From Streptomyces viridiviolaceus (lineage in GTDB: Bacteria > Actinomycetota > Actinomycetes > Streptomycetales > Streptomycetaceae), in NCBI RefSeq assembly GCF_014650995.1, contig NZ_BMWA01000002.1, forward strand, positions 377,821 through 441,820: 64,000 nucleotides of DNA, given 5' to 3'. Below, piece after piece: positions 38,422-46,453 of the stretch. The translations under genes were made by a program, and so were the position numbers. Position 1 is the first letter of the stretch; each line of letters begins with the position of its first letter. The notes beneath the pieces are model-generated. The model was given only the letters and a program-made list of their open reading frames with translations. It did not search any database and was not told the origin of the DNA.

Positions 38422-40761
38422 CTACGGCGCCTCCTGCCGTTGCGGGCGGCGCACGTCCGGCGACGGCGAGGCCGCGGACGGGGGCGCCTTGCGGTCCGCA
38501 CGGCGTCCGGGCCTCCGTCCGGGACTCCGACGGTCCAGCTCGATGACGAGGGGCGCGGCGGTGAAGACGGAGGAATAGGTTCCGACCGCCACACCGATCA
38601 GCAGGGCGAGGGCGAAATCGGTGAGCGAGTCCTGGGCGAGCACGGCCAGGGCGGCGAGGATGAGCACCGCGCCCATGCCCGTGTTGACCGTGCGCGGCAG
38701 CGTCTGCAGGATCGCCCGGTTCGTCAGCCGGGCCAGCGCAGTCCTGCGGTCCCGCCCGAGCAGTTCCCTCACCCGGTCGAAGAGGACGACCGAGTCGTTG
38801 ACCGAATAGCCGATGACGGTCAGCAGCGCCGCGAGGAACACCCCGTCGACGGGCTTGCCGAGCCAGGCGAACACCCCGACGAGGATGACCACGTCGTGGG
38901 CGAGCGCACCGACCGCGGCGGTGCCGAACAGCCAGCGGAAACGCGCGGCGAGATACAGCAGCTGGGCGCCGAGGGCGAGACCGAGCGCGATGAGGGCGTC
39001 CCGGCGCAGTTCCTCGCCCAGGCTGGGTCCGATCAGCTCGTCGCGGACCTTCTCCGTCTCACCGCCCAGACCGCTGACGGTCTTCTCGACCGTGACCGCC
39101 TCGGCGTTCGTCAGCTCCTCGGTGCGCACCGTGAGACCGGTGTCCCCGGAGGACTGCACCACGGCGCGCGGGAAGCCCGCTTCGGCGAGGGCCGTGCGGG
39201 CCCGGTCGGGGTCGACGGGGCTGGTCGTCGCGTACTCGATGAGCCGTCCGCCGGTGAACTCGATGCCGAAGTCCAGGCCGCGCACCACGATGCCCGAGGC
39301 GGCCAGCGCGAGAACGGCGAGGGAAGCGGCCAGCCAACGGCGCGGGTGCCGCATCAGGAAGGGGTCGCGGCGCAGCAGGTGGTCGCGGACGGGGCCGGTG
39401 GTGGCGATGCCGGTGATGTGCGGGCGGCGGAAGACCGCGGGGCGGCTCGCGGCGAAGTCGGCCAGCACCCGGGTGATCACCAGGGCGCTGATCATGGAGG
39501 CGAGCACGCCGATGCCCAGGGTGACGCCGAAGCCGCGCACCGGGCCGGAGGCGAGGAAGAACAGCAGGGCCGCGGCGATCAGCGTGGTGACGTTGGAGTC
39601 GGCGATCGCGCTGAACGCGCTGCGGAACCCCGCCGTGAGCGCCGAGCGCGGACTGGGGCGGCTGCGCCCGGCGTGCTCCTCCCGGGCGCGTTCGAACACC
39701 AGGACGTTGGCGTCCACGGCCATGCCGATGGCCAGTACGAAACCGGCCAGCCCGGGCAGGGTCAGCGTCGCGCCGAGCGCGGCCAGGGCGGCGTAGGAGA
39801 TGAGGCCGTAGCAGGCCAGGGCGACGGTCGCCAGGGCGCCCATGAGCCGGTACATCACGATGATGAACAGCGAGGTCAGCGCGGTGCCGATGACGGCCGC
39901 CCAGGCGCCGGCCGAGACGGCCCGCTCGCCCAGCGTGGCGCCGACGGTGCGCTGCTCGACGGTCTCGACCGGCACGGGCAGGGCGCCGCCCTTGACGAGC
40001 AGCGCCAGCTCCCGGGCCTCGGCGTCGTCGAAGGAGCCGGTGATCTGCGTGGAGCCACCGGCGATGCCCGCCTTGCAGGAGACCGACGGGTCGACCTGCG
40101 GCGAGGAGATGACCTTGTCGTCGAGCACGATGGCGACCCGGCGCCGCGGGTCCCCGGCCGGGTGGCAGGCGGCGTCGCCCGTCACCCGGGCCCACCGGTC
40201 GCGGCCCCCGTCCTTGAAGTCGACGGTGACGTGCCACCCGGCGCCGCTCTGCTGGTCGAACCGGGCGTCGGCGCCCTTGACGTCCTGGCCGGTCAGCTCG
40301 GCGGCCTTCAGCCGCAGGGGCTGACCGGACTCGTCCGGCAGGACCCGTTCCCCGGCGGGGCCGGTCCCGGGCTCCGCGGTGCCGGCCGTCCCGAGCACCG
40401 GGTGCACGGTGAGCTGGGCGGTGCGGCCCAGCACGTCGGCCGCCTTCCTCGGGTCCTGTACGCCCGGCAGTTCGACGACGACGCGGTTGCTGCCCGAGCG
40501 GACGATGGTCGGCTCCGCGACGCCGAGCGCGTCGATACGGCCGCGCAGCACCTCCACGGTGCGGTCGGTGGCCGCGCGGTCGGCGTCGGTGGTGGGGGTG
40601 GAGCGGGTCTCCAGCACGATCTGGGTGCCGCCGCGCAGATCGAGCCCGAGGCGGACCGGCGTGGTGACGGCGATGTACAGCGACACGGCGATCACGGCCA
40701 GGGCGAGGAACGCACGGGTGCGCGGGGAACGGTTCGGCTTCGGTTTCGGCTTGGGTTTCAA
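38422..40761 (-). CDS. secDF: Fused SecDF protein-export membrane protein
   Basis: A 779-residue fusion of SecD and SecF, the RND-type proton-driven partner of SecYEG that pulls proteins out on the outer face. The SecD half has RLGLDLRGGTQIVLETR, the large periplasmic P1 region and helices with AIGMAVDANVLVFER; the SecF half has LDFGIEFTGGRLIEY and VIGYSVNDSVVLFDR. TTG 40761 with GGAGG six bases upstream is the best start. Streptomycetes usually also have separate secD and secF genes near ruvB, so this is probably the second, specialised copy. It is convergent with the GntR gene, with 43 bp between. Confidence 0.92.
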   Translation of the reverse strand: MKPKPKPKPNRSPRTRAFLALAVIAVSLYIAVTTPVRLGLDLRGGTQIVLETRSTPTTDADRAATDRTVEVLRGRIDALGVAEPTIVRSGSNRVVVELPGVQDPRKAADVLGRTAQLTVHPVLGTAGTAEPGTGPAGERVLPDESGQPLRLKAAELTGQDVKGADARFDQQSGAGWHVTVDFKDGGRDRWARVTGDAACHPAGDPRRRVAIVLDDKVISSPQVDPSVSCKAGIAGGSTQITGSFDDAEARELALLVKGGALPVPVETVEQRTVGATLGERAVSAGAWAAVIGTALTSLFIIVMYRLMGALATVALACYGLISYAALAALGATLTLPGLAGFVLAIGMAVDANVLVFERAREEHAGRSRPSPRSALTAGFRSAFSAIADSNVTTLIAAALLFFLASGPVRGFGVTLGIGVLASMISALVITRVLADFAASRPAVFRRPHITGIATTGPVRDHLLRRDPFLMRHPRRWLAASLAVLALAASGIVVRGLDFGIEFTGGRLIEYATTSPVDPDRARTALAEAGFPRAVVQSSGDTGLTVRTEELTNAEAVTVEKTVSGLGGETEKVRDELIGPSLGEELRRDALIALGLALGAQLLYLAARFRWLFGTAAVGALAHDVVILVGVFAWLGKPVDGVFLAALLTVIGYSVNDSVVLFDRVRELLGRDRRTALARLTNRAILQTLPRTVNTGMGAVLILAALAVLAQDSLTDFALALLIGVAVGTYSSVFTAAPLVIELDRRSPGRRPGRRADRKAPPSAASPSPDVRRPQRQEAP

Positions 40762-40834
40762 CAGGGGCCTCCGGCGGGCACGCCGCGGCGGCGGCCCGCC
40801 GGCCGCGACGTGAAGAAGGAAGGGATTCGGGGAT

Positions 40835-41233
40835 TCAGGTGCCGGAGGGTGCGGGAGGTGCCCGCCCGCGGTCGTGGCTCGCGCGGCCGGGGGACACCGC
40901 CGCGTGACCGGACGCCGCCGGGGTGCGCCCCCGGGCGGCCGGGGCGGCGTCCGTGCCGTGCGAAGTGGCGGCGAGGTGGTCCGGCGGCGCCGGGCGCTCG
41001 CCCAGGTGGTCGTGCCGTGCCCTGGCCTGTGCGGCGCAGACGGTGGCACAGGTGTCGTCGGCGTGGTGGCCGGACTCCGGGTGCGGGACGGTCGTGGCCG
41101 CCCGGACCGGTGCCGGCCCGGCGTCGGCCGCGGGCGACGCCGGTACGAGGGTGAGCAGGACGGCCAGCAGCGCCGTGAGCGTCGCCGCGAGCCGGTGAAC
41201 GCGGGCGGGGGCGGTGCGAGGTGCGGGGCGCAT
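40835..41233 (-). CDS. Secreted His- and Cys-containing protein (DUF6153-like)
   Basis: A 132-residue exported protein. The N-terminus (RVHRLAATLTALLAVLLTLV, then PASPAADA) is a signal peptide or single membrane anchor. The mature part holds PHPESGHHADDTCATVCAAQ and HDH, i.e. His pairs beside C-x3-C, a likely metal site. The layout recalls the DUF6153 family of small actinobacterial secreted proteins. It precedes secDF on the same strand with a 73 bp gap, so it may be co-transcribed and may be a client or a partner. Function unknown. Confidence 0.65.
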   Translation of the reverse strand: MRPAPRTAPARVHRLAATLTALLAVLLTLVPASPAADAGPAPVRAATTVPHPESGHHADDTCATVCAAQARARHDHLGERPAPPDHLAATSHGTDAAPAARGRTPAASGHAAVSPGRASHDRGRAPPAPSGT

Positions 41234-41292
41234 GCACCGTCCCCTTTCGTGGCGGATGCTCGGCTTGGGTGGGCGGGGGAGCGCGGTGTGGG

Positions 41293-41332
41293 CCCGGGGC
41301 TCCGGCCGGGGAGCGGCGGCCGGAACCCCGGG
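41293..41332 (-). terminator. Long hairpin terminator after the response regulator
   Basis: CCCGGGG-CT-CCGGCCG pairs with CGGCCGG-AA-CCCCGGG: 14 paired bases, one 2x2 internal loop, 8-base loop. It lies 20 bp after the response regulator stop, separating that operon from the secreted protein gene. Confidence 0.7.
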
Positions 41333-41339
41333 CGGTCCC

Positions 41340-41351
41340 GGGGGGGGGGGG
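41340..41351. repeat. Run of twelve G
   Basis: A homopolymer of 12 G touches the stop codon of the response regulator (41352-41354) on its 3' side. It is the longest single-base run noticed in the window and could vary in length. Confidence 0.9.
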
Positions 41352-42344
41352 TCAGGGTTCGATGAGCCCGGCCCGGATGGCGTAGCGGGTCAGTTCGAGA
41401 CGGTCGCGCAGGCCGAGCTTGTGCAGCAGGTTGGCCCGGTGCCGCTGGACCGTCTTGATGCTGATGAAGAGGATCTCCGCGATCTCCTTGGAGGAGTGTC
41501 CTTCCGCCACGAGCTTGAGGACCTCCTCCTCACGGGGCGTGAGAATGTGGTCGGCGGTCTCCTCACCGTGCCGGACCCGGTCGAGGTAGTTGCGGATGAG
41601 GGCGGTGACCGCGCCCGGGTACAGGAACGGCTCGTCGCGCATCGCGGCGCGGCAGGCGGCGACCAGGTCCCGGTCGGCGACGGATTTCAGGACGTAACCG
41701 CAGGCGCCCGCCTTCAGCGCCTGGAACAGGTACTGCTCGTTGTCGTGCATCGTCAGCATCAGGATCCGCAGGCCCGGTGCGAGCGCGGCCAGCTCGCGGG
41801 TGGCCTGCAGACCGGTGAGACGGGGCATCGCGATGTCCAGCACGGCCAGGTCGACGGCGTGGGTGCGGGCCATGTCGATGGCCTCCGCACCGTCCCCGGC
41901 CTCGGCGACCACCTCGAGGTCGGGTTCCCGGTCGAGGATGAGGCGCACCCCGCGGCGTACCAGCGCGTGGTCGTCGGCGAGCAGGATGCGGATCCTGCCG
42001 GGGGCGGCATGCGCCGGCGCGGCGTGCGAGGGCCCGGGCGAGGCGGGCGGGAGGGGCACGGACGGGGCGGCGACGGTCGGTTCGGGAGCGGACCGGCCGG
42101 GCGCGGCGGGCTCGGACGTGGGCGGTCCGCTTACGGATGCGCGGTGCCGGGTGGGGGCGGGCACGGTCGGGGCGGGCGTGGGCGGCTCGGGAGCGGAGGG
42201 CTGGTTCATGGACGGGGTGGGTTCGGGCAGCGGTGTCTCGGCGGGCTGTGCCTCGGACCGCTCGTTCACGGGCTGCTGTGCCTCGCAGGGCTCGGACGTG
42301 GACGTCCGGCGGCGGGGCGGCGCGGGCTGGGTCGGGTCGGGCAT
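41352..42344 (-). CDS. NarL-type response regulator with Pro-rich N-terminal extension
   Basis: A 330-residue response regulator. The receiver (about 117-235) begins RIRILLADDHALVRRG, has the phosphorylated D170 (AVLDIAMPRLTG) and the conserved Lys in GYVLKSV. The LuxR/NarL helix-turn-helix is at 265-325 (LTPREEEVLKLVAEGHSSKEI). The first 116 residues are a disordered Pro/Ala/Glu-rich tail unusual for this family; ATG 42344 lies two bases after the kinase stop, which supports it, though ATG codons inside (for example Met46) could be used. Partner of the kinase at 42347. Confidence 0.88.
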   Translation of the reverse strand: MPDPTQPAPPRRRTSTSEPCEAQQPVNERSEAQPAETPLPEPTPSMNQPSAPEPPTPAPTVPAPTRHRASVSGPPTSEPAAPGRSAPEPTVAAPSVPLPPASPGPSHAAPAHAAPGRIRILLADDHALVRRGVRLILDREPDLEVVAEAGDGAEAIDMARTHAVDLAVLDIAMPRLTGLQATRELAALAPGLRILMLTMHDNEQYLFQALKAGACGYVLKSVADRDLVAACRAAMRDEPFLYPGAVTALIRNYLDRVRHGEETADHILTPREEEVLKLVAEGHSSKEIAEILFISIKTVQRHRANLLHKLGLRDRLELTRYAIRAGLIEP

Positions 42345-42346
42345 GG

Positions 42347-43300
42347 TCAGGGCTGCTTCCTGGGGACGGGTGTGGTGAGCCGGATCCGGGTGCCGGCGCC
42401 GGGCGCCGAGGTGATGTCGAGGGCGGCCCCGATCAGCAGGGCCCGTTCCCGCATGCCGCGGATGCCGGCGCCTTCGCGGGCCGCCTCGATGCCGCGGCCG
42501 TCGTCCTCGATGGCGAGCACCACCGCCCCGTCGGTGCGACTCAGGCTCACGTCGACCCGCTCGGCGTCGGCGTGCCGGGCCGCGTTGGTCAGGCTCTCCT
42601 GCGCCACGCGGTAGAGGACCAGCTCCGTCTCGGGCTCCAGGGCGGGCAGGTCGGTGGCGAAGCGGCGCCGGACATGCAGCCCGGTGTGGGTGGCGAAGTC
42701 GTGGGTGAGCGAGGTCAGCGCGCTGATCAGACCGAGGTCGTCCAGGACCCCCGGCCGCAGCCGGCGCACCAGGCGCCGCACCTCGTCCAGGCTCTCCCGG
42801 GTGATCTCCTGCGCCTGGTGCAGCTCGCCGCGCAGCGGCTCGTCGGCGTCGTCCGCGGCACGCCCCAGCACCAGCAGTATCGCGGTCATGCTCTGCCCGA
42901 CCTCGTCGTGGAGCTCCTGGGCGATACGGCGCCGCTCCGCCTCCTGGGCGAGCAGCACACGGGCGCTGCTGGTGGCCCGCTCGTGCTCCAGCCGGTCCAG
43001 CATGGCGTTGAACGTGCGGATCAACTCGGCGACCTCGCCGCCGCCGGGCACCGGCAGCCGTTGCCCGGGGCGCAGCAGGTCGACGGTGGTCATCAGCTTC
43101 GTGAGCCGGTCCAGCGGAGACAGGCCCCAGCGCAGCAGGGCGGCGTTGGCGACCAGCATGACGGCCAGGCCGCCCACCAGGATGACGGCCTCGGTCAGCA
43201 GGACCGGCACCGAGACGGTCACCGGGGCCCACAGCAGCAGCGCCGTGGCCGTGCCCAGCACCACCGCGTTGAGCCCGAAGATCCGCCAGAACAGGGACAC
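42347..43300 (-). CDS. NarL-family sensor histidine kinase
   Basis: A 317-residue membrane kinase. Two transmembrane helices (about 8-27 and 33-57) are followed by a HAMP-like linker, a HisKA_3 dimerisation domain with H131 (RRRIAQELHDEVGQSMTAI), and a HATPase_c domain (VLYRVAQESLTNAARHADA as N-box, EDDGRGIE as G1). There is only a very short outside loop, so the signal is probably sensed in or near the membrane. The stop is two bases before the response regulator start, so the two form an operon, divergent from the DksA-actin operon. Confidence 0.9.
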   Translation of the reverse strand: MSLFWRIFGLNAVVLGTATALLLWAPVTVSVPVLLTEAVILVGGLAVMLVANAALLRWGLSPLDRLTKLMTTVDLLRPGQRLPVPGGGEVAELIRTFNAMLDRLEHERATSSARVLLAQEAERRRIAQELHDEVGQSMTAILLVLGRAADDADEPLRGELHQAQEITRESLDEVRRLVRRLRPGVLDDLGLISALTSLTHDFATHTGLHVRRRFATDLPALEPETELVLYRVAQESLTNAARHADAERVDVSLSRTDGAVVLAIEDDGRGIEAAREGAGIRGMRERALLIGAALDITSAPGAGTRIRLTTPVPRKQP

Positions 43301-43429
43301 CGGGGGTACGCCTCCTTCTGCGACGCCGTTGGTCTCTACTGTCGGTCATCGCGCACCCCGGACGGGCCGCGGCCCCATGTCGCGACCGAGCCTGCCGATC
43401 AGCCTGCCCCGTTGCGCCCTGCCGCGTCG

Positions 43430-43447
43430 ATGGGGTCCGACCCCCAT
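43430..43447. promoter_or_regulatory. Inverted repeat 1 in the kinase-dksA spacer
   Basis: ATGGGG-TCCGAC-CCCCAT: perfect 6-bp arms with a 6-base spacer, 130 bp from the kinase start and 219 bp from the DksA start. The architecture resembles GGG-N-CCC sites of NarL/DevR-type regulators. The 365-bp spacer 43301-43665 holds no gene. Confidence 0.45.
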
Positions 43448-43516
43448 TTCCGGAGCGCGGCACACCCATGCCGACGCCCGGGGCCGCACCGGTGTGGATA
43501 CTCCGCCCCCGGGCAA

Positions 43517-43534
43517 ATGGGGCCTGCGCCCGAT
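43517..43534. promoter_or_regulatory. Inverted repeat 2 in the kinase-dksA spacer
   Basis: ATGGGG-CCTGCG-CCCGAT: the same length, spacing and arms as the repeat 87 bp to its left, with one mismatch in the right arm. Two like-built sites suggest a real operator pair, perhaps for the adjacent response regulator. Confidence 0.45.
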
Positions 43535-43665
43535 GGGTTTCCGCCGAAGGGCCGACCAAGGTGGTGGATGAAAGAGAAGTCCGGTGCGACGGCGCCCGGT
43601 CCCGCGACCGCGCGCCGCCACCGGACGTCCGTGTGCGCACCGCGCCCCAGAGAAAGGCACTCGTC

Positions 43666-43995
43666 GTGTCGCTCGACGCCTCCCGGACCGAACCCCGCCC
43701 CGAGCGGCTGACCGCTCACGAGGCCCGTCAGCGCCTCGAACACGCGCGCAACACCCGTATGACCCAGTTGCAGGCCCTCGACGAGACCGGCCAGAGCGCG
43801 GACGATCAGCTGATGTCCGCGCAGAAGGCCGCCATCGAACGGGTGCTCAAGGAGATCGACGAGGCCTTCGCGCGCATCGACGGCGGCACCTACGGCACCT
43901 GCCTCGGGTGCGCCAAGCCGGTCCCCGCGGAGCGCCTGGAGATCCTGCCCTACACCCGGTACTGCGTCGCCTGCCAGCGCCGCGCCGCCGCCTGA
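43666..43995 (+). CDS. TraR/DksA-family zinc-finger protein 1
   Basis: A 109-residue DksA/TraR-type protein. An N-terminal helical hairpin (about 12-70; ARQRLEHARNTRMTQLQALDE) precedes the C4 zinc finger CLGCAKPVPAERLEILPYTRYCVAC. Like DksA it could enter the RNA polymerase secondary channel; it lacks the DxxDxA tip typical of E. coli DksA. GTG 43666 has AAAGG about eight bases before it. First gene of a set with the second DksA-like gene and the actin-like gene. Confidence 0.87.
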   Translation: MSLDASRTEPRPERLTAHEARQRLEHARNTRMTQLQALDETGQSADDQLMSAQKAAIERVLKEIDEAFARIDGGTYGTCLGCAKPVPAERLEILPYTRYCVACQRRAAA

Positions 43996-44046
43996 GCACC
44001 CGTCCGTCCCAGCCTTCGTCTCCCGCCCTGCCCAAGGGGTGAAGTG

Positions 44047-44427
44047 GTGAACAACCAGACCATCGGCGACCCCGGCACACGTTCCGGGACGGTTCTGTCG
44101 CCCGAGGACCTCGCCGTCCTCCAGGAGAACCTGCACGAGCAGCGGCTGTTCCGCGAGGAGCAACTGCGGCAGATCGCCGCCGCGGCCACCTCCGGCTCCG
44201 ACGCCACGAACCGGCGGTCCGCCGCGCAGTCCGAGGTCCGCGTCACACTCGCGGCCTCCGCGCGCATGGTCCTCGCCGACGTCGAAGCGGCCTTGAGGCG
44301 CATGGCGGAGGGCAGCTACGGATCCTGCCGCCTGTGCCGGCGTCCCATCGCCCGCGAGCGACTGATGATCGTGCCGCAGGCCCGCTACTGCGCCCGCTGC
44401 CAGCAGGTAAGGGAGGCCGGCCGATGA
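44047..44427 (+). CDS. TraR/DksA-family zinc-finger protein 2
   Basis: A 126-residue relative of the gene just upstream. Helical N-terminal part (LSPEDLAVLQENLHEQRLFR, about 17-85) and zinc finger CRLCRRPIARERLMIVPQARYCARC. Two GTG codons (44044 and 44047) can start it; the second has AAGGGG at seven bases. The gap from the first DksA-like gene is 48 bp. Its TGA overlaps the ATG of the actin-like gene (ATGA). Paired DksA-like genes may control different promoters or titrate each other. Confidence 0.87.
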   Translation: MNNQTIGDPGTRSGTVLSPEDLAVLQENLHEQRLFREEQLRQIAAAATSGSDATNRRSAAQSEVRVTLAASARMVLADVEAALRRMAEGSYGSCRLCRRPIARERLMIVPQARYCARCQQVREAGR

Positions 44428-45254
44428 CCGTCGTCCGCCGCCCCCGGCACGTCCCCGGCCGGCACCGCACGTGGCCCCTGTGCCGGCAGTGCAGCGGCGT
44501 CGCCCTCGACATGGGCAGCGCCCGCACCCGGGCCTGGATCGCCGGCCGGGGCCTGATCCTCGACGTCCCGACGGTCACCTTCCCGGGCGCCGGCGCGGTG
44601 TACCCGATCCAGCGCGGCACCATCGTCGACGCCCAGGGAACGGCCCGGATGCTGGACCGGCTGCTCGGCCATCGCCTGCCCCGCTTCTCCCGGCCCCTGG
44701 TGGTGGTGACGGCGCCGGTGCTGGACGGGTTCGCCTACCGGACCCAGGCCCGGACGGCCGTGGAGGTGCTGCGTCCGCGCAGCGTGCTGACCGTTCCCAG
44801 CGCCCGGGCGGTCGCCCTGGCCGCGGGCGCGGACCTGTCCCGGCCGCTGCTCGTACTGGACATCGGTGCCCATCTCACCGAGGTGGTGCTCCTCGTGGAC
44901 GGTGCCGTCTTCGACGCGCGCCGCACCGCGCTGGGCACCGGCGACCTCGGGGACTCGACGACCCCGGACCGGATCGGCGAGGCGGTGGTGGACATGGTGA
45001 CGTCGATGCTGCGCCAGGACCGCACGTCCCTCACGGTCGACGCCCTGGGCCGCGGGCCGCTGCTGGCCGGCGGAGGTGCCCTGCGCCCCGACATCACCCG
45101 CCACCTCACCGGCCGCCTGCACACGCCGCTGAAAGCCGTGCCGGCGCCGCACACCGCCGCGGTCCGCGGTGCCGCCAAGCTCCTGGAAGCCGCCCACTCC
45201 CACCCGTCGACGACGGGCGCGGACGACTCACCACCTGGTCCCCGCCCCTACTGA
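44424..45254 (+). CDS. Actin/Hsp70-fold ATPase, MreB-like
   Basis: A 276-residue protein of the actin-Hsp70 superfamily. GVALDMGSARTRAWIAGRG is phosphate loop 1, LVLDIGAHLTEVVLLVDG phosphate loop 2, and LLAGGGALRPDI the adenosine motif; VVTAPVLDG fits connect 1. It is shorter than MreB (about 340) and has an N-terminal basic tail with CRQC. It may be a truncated MreB/DnaK-like ATPase that does not polymerise. Translationally coupled to the second DksA-like gene, which is an unusual partnership. Confidence 0.8.
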   Translation: MTVVRRPRHVPGRHRTWPLCRQCSGVALDMGSARTRAWIAGRGLILDVPTVTFPGAGAVYPIQRGTIVDAQGTARMLDRLLGHRLPRFSRPLVVVTAPVLDGFAYRTQARTAVEVLRPRSVLTVPSARAVALAAGADLSRPLLVLDIGAHLTEVVLLVDGAVFDARRTALGTGDLGDSTTPDRIGEAVVDMVTSMLRQDRTSLTVDALGRGPLLAGGGALRPDITRHLTGRLHTPLKAVPAPHTAAVRGAAKLLEAAHSHPSTTGADDSPPGPRPY

Positions 45255-45479
45255 CCCGCGCCCCCGTCCCCACCGGGGGGCGGGCAACGGCGGCGGCCAC
45301 GGCATCCCGTCCGTCACGCCGCCGCCGGACCGGCACCCGGCCGGCCTCCCGCGGCCGGGTGCCGGCACCTGCCGCCCGTACGTCCCGACAACCCGCCCCG
45401 GCACCGCCCTTCAGGACACGGTGCACGACGAACTCCGACCGCGCACCGTCCACGCCCGCAGCTGCCGCTCGGACGCCGG

Positions 45480-45720
45480 CCATCCGTCCCGTGGCCGCCG
45501 CCCGACCGGTGCCGGCCGGCCGCCTGGTGGCCGGCGCCGGGTGGCTGTCGGCCACCGTCCTGTGGCCGCCACCGACGCCGGCCGGTCACTCGGTCCGCAG
45601 CCGATGCCCGGCCGGCGTCGGTCACCCGCTCGGTGGCCGGTGCCAGGCGGCGGCTCTCGGTCACCGGCTCGTGGCCGCCGTACCGACCGGCGTCGGGCCA
45701 CGAGCCCCCCGGCGCCGGCC
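45480..45720. repeat. Degenerate GGTCACCG repeat cluster, second site
   Basis: The spacer 45255-45770 has no believable gene. It carries the repeat family seen at 25421-25690: GGCCACCGTCCTGTGGCCGCC, GGTCACCCGCTCGGTGGCCG, GGTCACCGGCTCGTGGCCGC and weaker copies, with GGTCACCG followed after 6-8 bases by TGGCCG. Function unknown. Confidence 0.6.
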
Positions 45721-45770
45721 GACCCGAGTCGACCCGCTCCGGCTGCCCGCACCTCGGAAGGAGGAACACC

Positions 45771-46400
45771 GTGGCCGGCGACATACCCCGGGCACAGCCG
45801 CCCCCCGCCCCCGGACGACACCCGCACCTCCTGCTGTGGCGGTGGCGGCGCAACCCCCTGCGCCGCCGGACCGACCTGCTCCAGGCGTGGATCGGCCTCG
45901 GGCTGCTGCTCGTCGTGCTGGTGGCGGCACCCGCGGCCATGTTCTCGGTCGGCGACTGGGCCTACCGCCACTACCGCGACACCGCCGAGCAGCAGGCCCG
46001 GACGAGGCAGCACGTCCCAGCGGTCCTCGTCCACGACGCCCCGCGCCACCCCGAACCCGGATCCGACGAGGCGAAGGAGACCCGCTACCCGGTCGAGGTC
46101 CGCTTCACGGGGCCGGACGGGACACCCCGGACCGGGAAGGCCGACGTCGGGCCCGGGCTGCCCGCGGACAGCACCGTCCTCGTCTGGGTCGACGCGCAGG
46201 GAGCGATCACCGAGCCGCCGCTGACCGCCGGGGAGATCCGCAGCCGCACCATGGGCTGGGCGATCCTCGCCTTCCTGGCCGTCGCCCTCGCCGGTGCCGT
46301 GGCCCACGGGATCACCGGGCTGGCACTGCACCGCCGCAACCTCGCCGAGTGGGACGCGGCCTGGGCCAGGACGGCCCCACGCTGGAGCAGATCCCCCTGA
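45771..46400 (+). CDS. Rv1733c-like membrane protein
   Basis: A 209-residue protein with two transmembrane helices (about 44-68 and 165-187) flanking an extracellular domain of about 95 residues (HVPAVLVHDAPRH, YPVEVRFTGPDGTPRTGKADV, GSTVLVWVDAQGAIT-like). This matches the Rv1733c family, whose Mycobacterium tuberculosis founder belongs to the dormancy regulon. N-terminal LWRWRRNPLRRRTDLLQAW is the family signature. GTG 45771 follows GGAAGGAGG. Its place beside a stress-type two-component system and DksA genes fits a hypoxia or stationary-phase role. Confidence 0.87.
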   Translation: MAGDIPRAQPPPAPGRHPHLLLWRWRRNPLRRRTDLLQAWIGLGLLLVVLVAAPAAMFSVGDWAYRHYRDTAEQQARTRQHVPAVLVHDAPRHPEPGSDEAKETRYPVEVRFTGPDGTPRTGKADVGPGLPADSTVLVWVDAQGAITEPPLTAGEIRSRTMGWAILAFLAVALAGAVAHGITGLALHRRNLAEWDAAWARTAPRWSRSP

Positions 46401-46453
46401 ATCACCGCCGGTCCACCGCCACGCCCGCGGCAGGCCGGATGGCTGCGGCTCCG

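Noticed and set aside
38401..41154. 917-codon plus-strand open frame opposite secDF
   Set aside because: Low-complexity translation with no domain; the minus strand carries an unmistakable SecDF.
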